29,322 bases of DNA from contig JAODMS010000166.1 in the NCBI GenBank assembly GCA_025464925.1, positions 1-29,322 on the forward strand, read 5' to 3'. Positions 8,552-16,256 of the stretch are shown here, piece after piece. Below the pieces are notes generated by a model. The model was not told the DNA's origin and did not search any database. It was given only the letters and a program-made list of their open reading frames with translations. Position 1 is the stretch's first letter, and every line of letters starts with the position of its first letter. The translations under genes and the position numbers were made by a program. This DNA is from Arthrobacter sp. (lineage in GTDB: Bacteria > Actinomycetota > Actinomycetes > Actinomycetales > Micrococcaceae).

Positions 8552-9382
8552 ATGGCTACATGGCTCATCACAGGATGCTCGACCGGACTGGGCCGGGCCC
8601 TCGCCCAAGCAGTGCTCGCCCACGGCCACGAGGCCGTCGTCACAGCCCGGAACGTCACCACCGTGCAGGACATTGCTGACGCTTTTCCTGAAACGGCACT
8701 CGCTCTGCCTTTGGATGTCACCGACCGCGCCCAGATCAGCTTGGTGGTGAAAGAGGCCAAGACGCGTTTCGGAGGTGTCGACGTGCTCGTCAACAATGCC
8801 GGCTACGGGTACCGCGCAGCGGTGGAGGAGGCGGACGACGACGATATCCGGCAGTTGTTCGACACGAACGTTTTCGGCGCGGTGGACATGATCAAGGCAG
8901 TCCTTCCGGACATGCGGGCACAGAGGTCCGGGTCAATCCTGAACATCTCCTCGATCGGCGCACGCATCAAGCCGGCCGGCTCCGGATACTACTCAGCCAC
9001 CAAAGCGGCCTTGGAGGGCCTCTCCGGATCGCTCCGCAAGGAACTGCAGCCGTTGGGCATTAACGTCACCGTCATCGAGCCCGGCGCGTTCCGCACCGAC
9101 TTCGCCGGCCGCTCACTCACCCAGTCTGCGACGCCGATCGAGGACTACGCTGAGACGGCCGGGAAGCGGCGCAAGGAGAACGACACCGTCCACGGCACCC
9201 AGCCGGGTGACCCGGCCAAGGCCGCAGAAGCCATCCTCGCCGTCGCCGAAAGCGCGAACCCGCCGTCGCTGGCGGTGCTCGGCAAGGACGCGTTCCACGC
9301 CTTCGCCGCCGTCGCCGACTCAGAACGCACGGAGCTGGACCAATGGCGGGACCTCAGCCTCAGCACAGGAATCGAAGGCTAA
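8552..9382 (+). CDS. Short-chain dehydrogenase/reductase (classical SDR)
   Basis: The product is a 276-residue classical SDR. The cofactor motif TGCSTGLG is at residues 7-14 and NNAG at 81-84. The catalytic Ser133/134 and the Tyr147-Lys151 pair (YSATK) are followed by EPGAFRTDF. The N-terminus LITGCSTGLGRALA and long C-terminus resemble the oxidoreductase group often annotated as retinol-type or AdhIV-like SDR. An AAAGGAA ribosome site precedes the ATG. It oxidises or reduces a hydroxyl/carbonyl with NAD(P)(H). The next gene starts four bases after its stop, so both lie in one operon. Confidence 0.92.
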   Translation: MATWLITGCSTGLGRALAQAVLAHGHEAVVTARNVTTVQDIADAFPETALALPLDVTDRAQISLVVKEAKTRFGGVDVLVNNAGYGYRAAVEEADDDDIRQLFDTNVFGAVDMIKAVLPDMRAQRSGSILNISSIGARIKPAGSGYYSATKAALEGLSGSLRKELQPLGINVTVIEPGAFRTDFAGRSLTQSATPIEDYAETAGKRRKENDTVHGTQPGDPAKAAEAILAVAESANPPSLAVLGKDAFHAFAAVADSERTELDQWRDLSLSTGIEG

Positions 9383-9386
9383 AAGG

Positions 9387-10355
9387 ATGGAATACACACG
9401 TCTGGGCCAGTCCGGCCTGAAGATCAGCCGTATCGCCCTGGGCTGCATGAGCTTCGGCGACACCTCCCAGGGCTTCAACGAATGGGCACTCGGCGACGAC
9501 GACGCAGAGCCAATCTTCCGACAGGCCGTCGACCTGGGTATCACGTTCTGGGACACCGCGAACGTCTACGGCTTCGGCAGCTCCGAAGAAATCGTCGGAC
9601 GCGCCATCAGGAAATACACCCTCCGGGAAGACATTGTGCTCGCCACCAAGGTGCACTTCAAGATGCACGACGGCCCCGGCGGGTCCGGCCTGTCCCGTAA
9701 GGCCATCATGGAGCAACTCGATGCGTCATTGTCCCGTCTCGGCACGGACTACGTTGACCTCTACCAGATCCACCGCTTCGATCCCGAGGTGCCGATCGAG
9801 GAAACGATGGAAGCCCTCCACGACGTCGTCAAGGCCGGCAAGGCCCGCTACATCGGTGCCTCGTCGATGTGGGCGTGGCAGTTCGCGAAGATGCAGCACA
9901 CCGCGGACCTGCACGGCTGGACCAGATTCGTCTCGATGCAAAACCAGTACAGCCTCATGCAGCGCGAAGAGGAACGTGAAATGTTCCCGCTCCTGGCCGA
10001 CCAGGGCGTCGGCAGCATCCCCTGGAGCCCCCTCGCGAAGGGACGGCTCACCAGGCCGTGGGGCAAATCCACCAATCGCGCCGATACCGACCCCATGCAG
10101 CGCCGCTTCTTCAGCGACGATGACCAGCCCATCACCGATGCCGTCCAGGAAGTTGCCCAGGAACTCGGGGTGCCCATGGCCCAGGTCGCGCTGGCTTGGG
10201 TGCTGCGCAACCCCACCGTGGCCGCACCGATTGTGGGGGCCACCAAAACCCACCACCTCAGTGACGCCGCCGCCGCCCTCGACATTCAACTTACCGACGA
10301 GCAGGCACAACGGCTCGAAAAGCCCTACACCTTGCGGATGCCGACCGGATTCTGA
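9387..10355 (+). CDS. Aldo/keto reductase (second copy, different subgroup)
   Basis: This 322-residue TIM-barrel reductase has the intact tetrad Asp56 and Tyr61 (FWDTANVYG), Lys88 (LATKVHF) and His129 (LYQIHRFD). The cofactor-binding C-terminus is APIVGATKTHHLSDAAAAL. The insertion FKMHDGPGGSGLSRKAI after the Lys strand and the QNQYSLMQREEEREM segment place it in the AKR9/AKR11-like branch, distinct from the reductase at 6352, so it is not a recent tandem duplication. The start is the ATG at 9387, four bases after the SDR stop, with AAAAGG immediately upstream. Confidence 0.92.
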   Translation: MEYTRLGQSGLKISRIALGCMSFGDTSQGFNEWALGDDDAEPIFRQAVDLGITFWDTANVYGFGSSEEIVGRAIRKYTLREDIVLATKVHFKMHDGPGGSGLSRKAIMEQLDASLSRLGTDYVDLYQIHRFDPEVPIEETMEALHDVVKAGKARYIGASSMWAWQFAKMQHTADLHGWTRFVSMQNQYSLMQREEEREMFPLLADQGVGSIPWSPLAKGRLTRPWGKSTNRADTDPMQRRFFSDDDQPITDAVQEVAQELGVPMAQVALAWVLRNPTVAAPIVGATKTHHLSDAAAALDIQLTDEQAQRLEKPYTLRMPTGF

Positions 10356-10468
10356 AAAGAACGCACCCTTGACGGCCTGCCCAGGCCCTATGGACGAACA
10401 AACACAACAGAAAACGGCCCGCGGCAAATGGAACGCGCCCCGCCACCGCCCCACCTTTAGGAGAAACT

Positions 10469-10867
10469 TTGGAAATTCAGTCCAAGAAGCCCAGCGTCAA
10501 AGGACCCGCACAGATGTTCACCGGTGAGGTGTACTTCGACGTCATCGCCGCCCCGCAGCCCGAGCCGTCACGCATGCGCGTGAACTCAGTGCACTTCGCA
10601 CCCTGCGCCCGCACCGCCTGGCACTCCCACGTTGTTGGCCAGACCCTGCACGTCACCGAAGGCATCGGACTGGTCCAGTCCCGCGGCGGGGACGTCCTCA
10701 GGATCAAGCCCGGCGACACCATCTACACGTCCCCGGGTGAGTGGCACTGGCACGGCGCCGCACCCGACCACTTCATGACCCACCTGGCCATGTGGGAAGC
10801 ACCGGCCGAAGGCGCCGAGTCCGAATGGGGCGACCTGGTCACCGACGAGGAATACAACGCCCGCTAA
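10469..10867 (+). CDS. Small cupin resembling manganese-dependent hydroxynitrile lyases
   Basis: The product is a single-domain cupin of 132 residues. The family pattern matches the bicupin-fold hydroxynitrile lyase group: KGPAQMFTGEVYFD, FAPCARTAWHSHVVGQTLHV, then PGEWHWHGAAPDHFMTHLAM. The probable metal ligands are His52, His54, Gln58 and His93. Proteins of this group bind Mn or Fe; a few cleave cyanohydrins, but most natural roles are unknown and many lie beside reductase genes, as here. The start is a TTG at 10469, preferred because TAGGAG lies eight bases upstream and the family N-terminus begins there. It is the last gene of the reductase cluster. Calling it a hydroxynitrile lyase would be over-interpretation. 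Confidence 0.85.
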   Translation: MEIQSKKPSVKGPAQMFTGEVYFDVIAAPQPEPSRMRVNSVHFAPCARTAWHSHVVGQTLHVTEGIGLVQSRGGDVLRIKPGDTIYTSPGEWHWHGAAPDHFMTHLAMWEAPAEGAESEWGDLVTDEEYNAR

Positions 10868-10886
10868 GTCCATGCCAACTCAACCC

Positions 10887-10918
10887 AAGGTCCCAATAAG
10901 ATCCCGTTTCGGGACCTT
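10887..10918. terminator. Hairpin between convergent genes, probable bidirectional terminator
   Basis: AAGGTCCC (10887-10894) pairs exactly with GGGACCTT (10911-10918). An alternative inner stem TCCCG/CGGGA (10902-10906/10910-10914) has a three-base loop, so two folds compete. It lies 20 bp after the cupin stop and 25 bp before the end of the convergent MFS/ArsR frame. No T-run follows. Confidence 0.55.
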
Positions 10919-10943
10919 ATCACGAAGCGCATCAGCAGGTCTC

Positions 10944-12149
10944 TCAGCGTGCAGATGTTGAAGTCTTCGCAGCGGCGCTGATGACAGAGTCCAGGAAGCC
11001 CGGGAAGATTGTGTTCAGGTCGTCGCGCCGCAGGACGTTCATGCGTGAGGTTCCGGCGTAGTACTGGTGGATGACACCGGCCTGGCGGAGTGCGGTGAAG
11101 TGGTGTGTCGCTGTGGACGGGTGCACGGGCAGGATGAATGAGCCGCAGCTGATCTCCGTCGGTGCGGCAGCAACCCCTGCCAGGCAGAAGGCCATGAGGG
11201 ATGTGGGGAGTGTCGGAGTAAGCATTACCAATATCAGCGTTGCCGCGACGAGTGCAGCGAGGAAACTCATGAGAGGGTCTGCGTCGCGGCGAAGCGGCCG
11301 CAGCATGAGCTCTGCTGATCCGAGAAGATTCCCTATCCCGTAAGCCGCGACCAGTGTTCCGGCGGCTGAGGCCCCGCCGAACGCAGGAGCTGTTGCAACG
11401 GCGTAGATCGGTAACGCGGCGACAGAAAATGCGACGGTCACGGTGAGCCCGAGTGTGCGGCGAAGCGGACCACGTTCCCATATCAAGCTCAGTGTTCGCC
11501 CGGGCGATGGCACGTCAACTGCCTTGTCGGGTGGCTCTTGCCTGGGGAGTGCGAGGACGGCTCCCGCACCAACGACGGCGGCTCCGGCCAGAACCAGTGT
11601 GGCGGTGAGTGCGTCAGATGCTGCCGCGATCCATGCCACTGCTGCGGGGCCGAGGGTGCCGCTCAGCCCGTAGCTTGCGACGTCCCAGCTTTGTGCTCTG
11701 CGTTGGCTGCGCTGCTCGGGGCCGGCGATAAAGGGCAGGCGGCTGCTGATCCCGCCGGTGAGCATCGGCCCGAAGATGCCGGAGGCAAAGAGCAGCATGG
11801 CTGGCCAGATCGCCCCTGTGACCGGCAGGAGCAGCGCTGCGGCGCCGAGCAGCACCCCGTGGAGGACAGCGGAGAACGCGATCACTTTGCGCCCGTCACT
11901 GGCCGTATCGAGGTGTCGTGCGATGAACGGGCCGAGCAGGTGGGGTGCCGTGATTGATGCTCCCCGGATTCCGGCCAACCAGCCCGGCATCCCGCAGGCG
12001 TGCGCGAGCAGCACGATGGCGACTACTGCGCCGCCGTCTGCACTGCGAACGAGTGTCGCGGCGAAGACGTAGCGCGCCAGCGCCCCGACCCGGCGGTCCT
12101 TCCTGCGTGGAACGCCGAGGCCAGCGCTACGGGTGGAGCCCGAGCTCAT
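10944..12149 (-). CDS. Chimeric reading frame: truncated MFS transporter fused to the C-terminal half of an ArsR regulator
   Basis: The 401-residue product is two proteins joined. Residues about 20-330 are a typical MFS permease with about ten membrane helices (for example FAATLVRSADGGAVVAIVLL and AYGIGNLLGSAELMLRPLR). Residues about 331-401 (10944-11162) are soluble and match the end of an ArsR-type winged helix: SCGSFILPVHPSTATHHF is the recognition helix, followed by ALRQAGVIHQYY, RMNVLRRDDL and FPGFLDSVI. The MFS part lacks its last one or two helices, and the ArsR part lacks its first half. An in-frame deletion joining adjacent mfs and arsR genes explains this. The ATG at 12149 has AGGA upstream and overlaps the DapA-like gene end by 23 bases. 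Whether the product functions is doubtful. Confidence 0.75.
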   Translation of the reverse strand: MSSGSTRSAGLGVPRRKDRRVGALARYVFAATLVRSADGGAVVAIVLLAHACGMPGWLAGIRGASITAPHLLGPFIARHLDTASDGRKVIAFSAVLHGVLLGAAALLLPVTGAIWPAMLLFASGIFGPMLTGGISSRLPFIAGPEQRSQRRAQSWDVASYGLSGTLGPAAVAWIAAASDALTATLVLAGAAVVGAGAVLALPRQEPPDKAVDVPSPGRTLSLIWERGPLRRTLGLTVTVAFSVAALPIYAVATAPAFGGASAAGTLVAAYGIGNLLGSAELMLRPLRRDADPLMSFLAALVAATLILVMLTPTLPTSLMAFCLAGVAAAPTEISCGSFILPVHPSTATHHFTALRQAGVIHQYYAGTSRMNVLRRDDLNTIFPGFLDSVISAAAKTSTSAR

Positions 12150-13023
12150 CCACAATCCTGCCCACATGGGCACGCTGCTTCTCGGTCAATCCTTGGAGGG
12201 GAAGCGGCAGGCACGATTTTGAAGCCAGTCCCACCTGTTCTGCTATTGCCGCAACGACCCGGATACTCCCGCCAAACTCGGCAAACAACTGCCACAACGG
12301 TGCAAGCCGTTCGGACTCGGCGAACGCGTCGGAGACCCGCCCTTCCAAGGCGGCCCGGGTGATCCGCATCGCCAAGGCCGGTAAAGTGCCGCCGATTACC
12401 GAGTACCAAGCATCGCACCCGGCGGCCAGACCGGCGGCGGCCTTGGCGTCACCGGAAACTCCGATGGTGACATGAGCTGGGACGGCCGCCCGGATGTCCT
12501 GAACCCGCGCTTGTGCCTGTTGGGGATCGGACGGTACACCGGGGATTTTGATGGAAGCGATACCGGGCAGTTCCGCGATGCGTCCGTAGAGCTCGGTTGT
12601 AAAGGTGAAGTGGGTGGTGCCGGGGTTGTCGTAGACGATGACGGGCAGCGAGGAGTTCACAGTGACGGTTCGGAAAAGTTCGAACACATCATCGTCAGTG
12701 AGGGGCTGATAGGTCATCGGAGCGAGCAGAACACCCGAAGCTCCCGCCTGCTCCGCGTTCTCAACGTTCGCGAGGACCTGTGAGGTCCGCAGCGCCCCGA
12801 TCCCAATGAACACGGGTGTTTCGCCGGCGTGCTCGACTGCCAGGCGGGCGACGCGGCTTCGCTCCTCGCTGCTCAGGTAGGCGTAGGAGCCGGTGGAGCC
12901 GAGCGCGGTAACGGAGTCAACCTTCGCCTCCGCGAGCCGTTCTATCAGGCGAACGAAAGCACTCTCGTCAACCGCATCATTTGCCAGCGGGGTCAGGGGG
13001 AAAGCACTCATGCCGGTGAACAT
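12127..13023 (-). CDS. DapA-family class I aldolase/lyase (dihydrodipicolinate synthase-like)
   Basis: The product is a 298-residue TIM-barrel enzyme. The family motifs are present: GSTG at residues 42-45, Tyr131 in VIVYDNPGTT, and the Schiff-base Lys159 in GIASIKIPG. The Arg expected for true lysine-pathway synthases in the region after Tyr is not obvious. Therefore a catabolic pyruvate- or oxo-acid-forming aldolase or dehydratase is as likely as lysine synthesis. I chose the ATG at 13023 because AAAGGAG is nine bases upstream; the ATG at 13050 lies upstream of that site. It precedes the MFS/ArsR chimera in the same direction, a common trio (transporter, regulator, aldolase). The substrate is unknown. 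Confidence 0.88.
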   Translation of the reverse strand: MFTGMSAFPLTPLANDAVDESAFVRLIERLAEAKVDSVTALGSTGSYAYLSSEERSRVARLAVEHAGETPVFIGIGALRTSQVLANVENAEQAGASGVLLAPMTYQPLTDDDVFELFRTVTVNSSLPVIVYDNPGTTHFTFTTELYGRIAELPGIASIKIPGVPSDPQQAQARVQDIRAAVPAHVTIGVSGDAKAAAGLAAGCDAWYSVIGGTLPALAMRITRAALEGRVSDAFAESERLAPLWQLFAEFGGSIRVVAAIAEQVGLASKSCLPLPLQGLTEKQRAHVGRIVDELGLHP

Positions 13024-13143
13024 CGTCTTTAACTCCTTTGTTTGAATCACGGTGGAAGCAGAGTGTGAGGCATGTGCCGCTTGCCCGGGCGGGGGCAGGG
13101 TGAACGCAGAGAAGCATGCGGCGCTTGCCGGTGAGGCGCGTCT

Positions 13144-14049
13144 TTAGCGGATGAGGTCGAGATCCGCGTGGCTGTCGGTCTGCCGGGGAGACTGTGAGCG
13201 CCGTCGGCCACCGCGTTGTGCGGCGGCGCCGGCCAGAACGACGAGCAGGATGCCGGCAAGCTGGATGGCCGAGGGTTGCTGGTGCAGCACGAGCAGTCCC
13301 AGGAGAACACCGAGGGCGGGTTCAAGTGCCATCAGGGTCCCGAATGAGGTCGGCGTCATCCTGCGCAAGGCGAGCATTTCGAACGCGAACGGCAGGACGG
13401 GGAGCAGTATGGCCAGCCCGGCCGCGGCGGCCAGGATCCCGAGCGTGAGGTGGCCAGCGGCCTGCGGTATGCCGACGATCGCTGCCGTGATGGCAGCGAT
13501 CGGCACGGTGAGAGAGAGTGTTCCGATGCCGGTGAAGCGGTCGCCGATCCGTTGGGTGAGCACGATGTAGGCGGCCCACGCGAGGGCCGCAAGCCCGGCG
13601 AACCCTACGCCGACCGGATTGAACCCGCTCTGCCAGGGCTGGGTGAGCAGAACGACCCCGAGCAGCGCCACGGCGGGCCAGACGAGCGCCCGTGCACTGT
13701 GACTGCGCACGGCAGCAACGGTCAACGGGCCGAGGAACTCGATCGCGACGGCCGTCCCGAGAGGGATGTGCTCGATCGCAGCGAGGAACGCGATGGACAT
13801 CAGACCGGTCGCGATGCCCAGAGCAAGCAGCGTTGGCACATCCCGACGGCGGACAGTGCGAAGCGGCGGGCGGGCCAGCGCCAGGAGAATGATTGCCCCC
13901 AGGCTGAGCCTGAGCCATGCCGTTCCGGCCGGACCCACGGCCGCAATCAGATCCACCGACAAGGCCGAACCAAGCTGGACCGACAGCATCGCCGCCACGG
14001 CCAGCCCCCACGGCGGCACCGGAACATTGTAGGAGGCGCGACTTTTCAT
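13144..14049 (-). CDS. EamA/DMT-family transporter (RhtA-like amino-acid or metabolite exporter)
   Basis: The product is a 301-residue integral membrane protein with ten hydrophobic segments in two EamA repeats (about residues 12-140 and 150-285). The second repeat contains PFAFEMLALRRMTPTSFGTL and LMALEPALGVLLGLLVLHQ, a pattern typical of RhtA-like exporters of threonine/homoserine and related compounds. The C-terminus is Arg/Gln-rich and cytoplasmic. AGGGGA precedes the ATG at 14049. It lies 54 bp after the B3/B4 gene and in the same direction, so it probably belongs to the XRE-cupin/B3-B4 operon. The exported substrate is inferred from family only. Confidence 0.88.
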   Translation of the reverse strand: MKSRASYNVPVPPWGLAVAAMLSVQLGSALSVDLIAAVGPAGTAWLRLSLGAIILLALARPPLRTVRRRDVPTLLALGIATGLMSIAFLAAIEHIPLGTAVAIEFLGPLTVAAVRSHSARALVWPAVALLGVVLLTQPWQSGFNPVGVGFAGLAALAWAAYIVLTQRIGDRFTGIGTLSLTVPIAAITAAIVGIPQAAGHLTLGILAAAAGLAILLPVLPFAFEMLALRRMTPTSFGTLMALEPALGVLLGLLVLHQQPSAIQLAGILLVVLAGAAAQRGGRRRSQSPRQTDSHADLDLIR

Positions 14050-14103
14050 GGCCGGTCCCCTGTGCAGTCACCGATCACGGCATCGAACGGGTGGATGAAC
14101 ATC

Positions 14104-14844
14104 TCAGTCTCCTTCTTCGAACGTTGTTCCGGCGGCCAACAGACAGCGGACGACCCTGACATCGGGGCCGAGCCGGGCCAGGTGGGCAGCCAGGTCCTCA
14201 GCGGCAGCATCAAGTGCCTCGTCCGTCATGGGATTGAGCGCGTCGAGGATGAACAGCGCTGCCGTGGTGTCGTCGCGGAGTTGCGTGCGGCGTCCCTGGC
14301 GCCAGTTCCAGCGCCGGCAGGTCACGCCGGCATCGTCGCACCAGACCACCTCGCCAGGATCAGGGCGTTCGATCACGGCAGCACCACCGGCGACGGTGTT
14401 AAAGGGCTCCTTGCCGGTGGCGCGGACCAGCCGCGGCGCTCCGGAATAGCTGGCCAGGTCCTCTCCACCCAACGGAACCTGGTGCAGCACCGAGATTGCG
14501 TTGTAGATGTCGGTAAGCCGGTTTACCCGGGGCAAACCGGACGCCGTACGGCGCAGCAGCGCCTCCAGGCTGTTGCGTGTGCGCTGCGGTTTGGCTCCGA
14601 ACGACATGTAAGCCTCGCGCCACGCAGCCACTTGGGGCAGGTGCTCCACCGGCCGGTTGTTCAGTGCTTCGCGGGCTGAGGCCTCCGCCGCCTGCAGTAG
14701 CATCTCACTGGCATGATCGCTTGGGCCCGGGACGAGCCCGTCGACGGCCAGCAGGACGGCGCGGTAGTCGGGCCGCAGCGAGAACACTTCGGCGTCTACC
14801 CGGCTGCCGTCGAGGAATTCCTGAAGCAGGCCCGGATCACGCAT
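14104..14844 (-). CDS. B3/B4 tRNA-binding-domain protein (stand-alone)
   Basis: The product has 246 residues and is covered by a B3/B4 domain, the editing-type domain found inside the PheRS beta chain. Recognisable parts are AWREAYMSFGAKPQRTRNSLEAL, quoted here as AWREAYMSFGAKP then RTRNSLEALLRR, with RVNRLTDIYNAISV and GGEDLASY after them. Stand-alone copies are thought to hydrolyse mischarged aminoacyl-tRNA or free adducts; the exact role is unsettled. I chose the ATG at 14844, which overlaps the XRE-cupin stop by eight bases; a longer frame to 14979 is shadow. It sits between an XRE-cupin regulator and an amino-acid-exporter-like gene, which hints at handling of an unusual amino acid. Confidence 0.85.
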   Translation of the reverse strand: MRDPGLLQEFLDGSRVDAEVFSLRPDYRAVLLAVDGLVPGPSDHASEMLLQAAEASAREALNNRPVEHLPQVAAWREAYMSFGAKPQRTRNSLEALLRRTASGLPRVNRLTDIYNAISVLHQVPLGGEDLASYSGAPRLVRATGKEPFNTVAGGAAVIERPDPGEVVWCDDAGVTCRRWNWRQGRRTQLRDDTTAALFILDALNPMTDEALDAAAEDLAAHLARLGPDVRVVRCLLAAGTTFEEGD

Positions 14845-15442
14845 CAGTCGCCGCCGGACGGTGTCCTGACCCGACGCCCGGCTCGAAGACCGCAAGGGAG
14901 AACCTTGCCGGTTCCGTACCCGGATTGGCGTAAGAGTGTGCCACGTCACCGGGGAAAGTGAGGGCATCGCCGGCATCAAGGATGACAGATTGGTCTGCGA
15001 CCATAACCGTGATCGTGCCCTGCTGAACCTGCAAAAGTTCCTTCGTGCCCGGCGAGTGGGCCTCGCTTATGTGGTGGTCCTCAGGCCCCAGGGTCCAGTC
15101 CCAGAGTTCAACCACATCCGGTGATTCCGTACCGGCCACCAGCACCCCGCGGCCCCCGGAGTCCCCGTTCCACAAGGCCGCACCCTCACCACGCCGGGTT
15201 ACCTTCACCGGCTTGGGCTGAGGGGACTCGACCAGTGCCGGCAGCCCGACCCCGAGCGCGTCACTGATCCTCAACAGGGTTCCCACGCTGGGATTCACCG
15301 CGCCCTGCTCGACGTTGACCACCATCCGTCGGCTCACCCCGGCAGCCTCCGACAGCTGATCAAGCGTCCATCCGCGTGACTGCCGCTCCTGCCGCACCCG
15401 TCTACCGATCGCCGCTGCCAAGATAGTTGTACTCTGATCCAT
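14837..15442 (-). CDS. XRE-family regulator with C-terminal cupin domain
   Basis: The product has 201 residues. A helix-turn-helix occupies about 10-65 (RQSRGWTLDQLSEAAGVSRR, then VNVEQGAVNPSVGTLLRISD). A ligand-binding cupin occupies about 110-190 (GTKELLQVQQGTITVMV, DALTFPGDVAHSYANPG). This architecture is common in regulators of amino-acid and polyamine metabolism. The ATG at 15442 follows a region holding an inverted repeat (15446-15470). A longer frame to 15538 is possible but adds a Cys/Arg-rich stretch of no family character. It heads the operon with the B3/B4 protein and EamA exporter and probably represses it. Confidence 0.9.
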   Translation of the reverse strand: MDQSTTILAAAIGRRVRQERQSRGWTLDQLSEAAGVSRRMVVNVEQGAVNPSVGTLLRISDALGVGLPALVESPQPKPVKVTRRGEGAALWNGDSGGRGVLVAGTESPDVVELWDWTLGPEDHHISEAHSPGTKELLQVQQGTITVMVADQSVILDAGDALTFPGDVAHSYANPGTEPARFSLAVFEPGVGSGHRPAATDA

Positions 15443-15445
15443 AAG

Positions 15446-15470
15446 TGCATCATACTGCACTGATGGTGCA
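15446..15470. promoter_or_regulatory. Imperfect inverted repeat upstream of the XRE-cupin gene
   Basis: TGCATCAT (15446-15453) and ATGGTGCA (15463-15470) match as an inverted repeat at seven of eight positions, with nine bases between. It starts four bases upstream of the XRE-cupin ATG. Its position suggests an autoregulatory operator overlapping the transcription or translation start. Confidence 0.45.
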
Positions 15471-15731
15471 ATATGAATCTGGCTTCGTCCGCACGCAGGC
15501 AAAAGGACCCGCATGCTTGAGGTCCCCCACCGCGGCACCTTCCGGTCACTCCCCGGGGTGAGTGATAGGCAAATCCGCCGGACAAGGCTAGGTCAGAGCA
15601 GCTAAGGGTGGCGAACAGCAGCGCTCATCCCTTCGGAAATTACCGCCGCGCGGATCTGACGGGAACCAAGGAGAGGGCGACACGCGGCGCATGTGCCCCT
15701 AATTGTCAGTGGCCGGTGCCAGCATCGAGAT

Positions 15732-16022
15732 ATGAGCGCTCCAACAGTGGATGCAGCGATCAACGACCTCATGGACTGGGCATGGCACGCAGTCTACGAA
15801 CTGCTCTCAGCACGAGGCCTCCTCGGCGACGGACTGGCCGTCGAGGAGTACACCGGGCTGATGTCCTGGCTGGAAGGCCCCACCAGATACACGGTGGTGC
15901 ACTCCGCTGCCGCAGCTGTCCTGTTCGTGGACACCGATCCGGTCGATGCCATCGTCTTTCATCGCGACCTTCTCGGCTCCGACGACCCGAAATTGTTCTT
16001 CCGTCTGGAACCGCGGAACTAA
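15732..16022 (+). CDS. Small hypothetical protein
   Basis: The product has 96 residues with protein-like composition: an acidic helical N-terminal half (AAINDLMDWAWHAVYELLSA), then a probable beta-rich half (RYTVVHSAAAAVLFVDTDPV, IVFHRDLLG, KLFFRLEP). It has no signal peptide or membrane helix, so it is probably cytoplasmic. I do not recognise the family. I chose the ATG at 15732; the upstream GAG is a weak ribosome site, and an upstream in-frame start near 15693 is possible. It is isolated between the minus-strand XRE-cupin operon and the GntP operon. Confidence 0.5.
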   Translation: MSAPTVDAAINDLMDWAWHAVYELLSARGLLGDGLAVEEYTGLMSWLEGPTRYTVVHSAAAAVLFVDTDPVDAIVFHRDLLGSDDPKLFFRLEPRN

Positions 16023-16173
16023 AGCGGGGCTCCCTGAGCGTGCCGACGAGGAAAGCCGGCCACTGGCACTTTCTTTGCGCCGCTGCCGGGAACATTGCGA
16101 CCTCTGTATCCGTGTTGTTCCAAACCTCCCGCGTCCCGTCGGCCGGTCCCTCATCGGAAAAGTCCGAGAACCC

Positions 16174-16206
16174 TTGACTCACATAATGAGCTCATGCTCA
16201 TATTGT
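16174..16206 (+). promoter_or_regulatory. Candidate promoter and operator of the GntP operon
   Basis: ACATAATGAGC (16181-16191) and GCTCATATTGT (16196-16206) form an inverted repeat matching at nine of eleven positions with TCAT between, and include the perfect palindrome ATGAGCTCAT. A TTGACT -35-like hexamer (16174-16179) lies directly before it, so a bound repressor would cover the promoter. The IclR regulator facing the operon is the likely binder. The -10 is unclear (TCATAT at 18-bp spacing is the best match). Confidence 0.55.
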
Positions 16207-16256
16207 AGGAGGGTGATTCAGCTTACTGACAACATGGATCCAATGGAGGATTACTC

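Noticed and set aside
9634..10527. A 297-codon plus-strand frame over the second aldo/keto reductase
   Set aside because: It is a frame shadow of a gene with an intact catalytic tetrad; it is rich in Ser/Pro/Arg/Thr.
13450..14679. A 409-codon plus-strand frame opposite the EamA and B3/B4 genes
   Set aside because: It is a high-GC shadow frame: very Arg/Gly/Gln-rich, without a ribosome site, and opposite two genes with clear family motifs.
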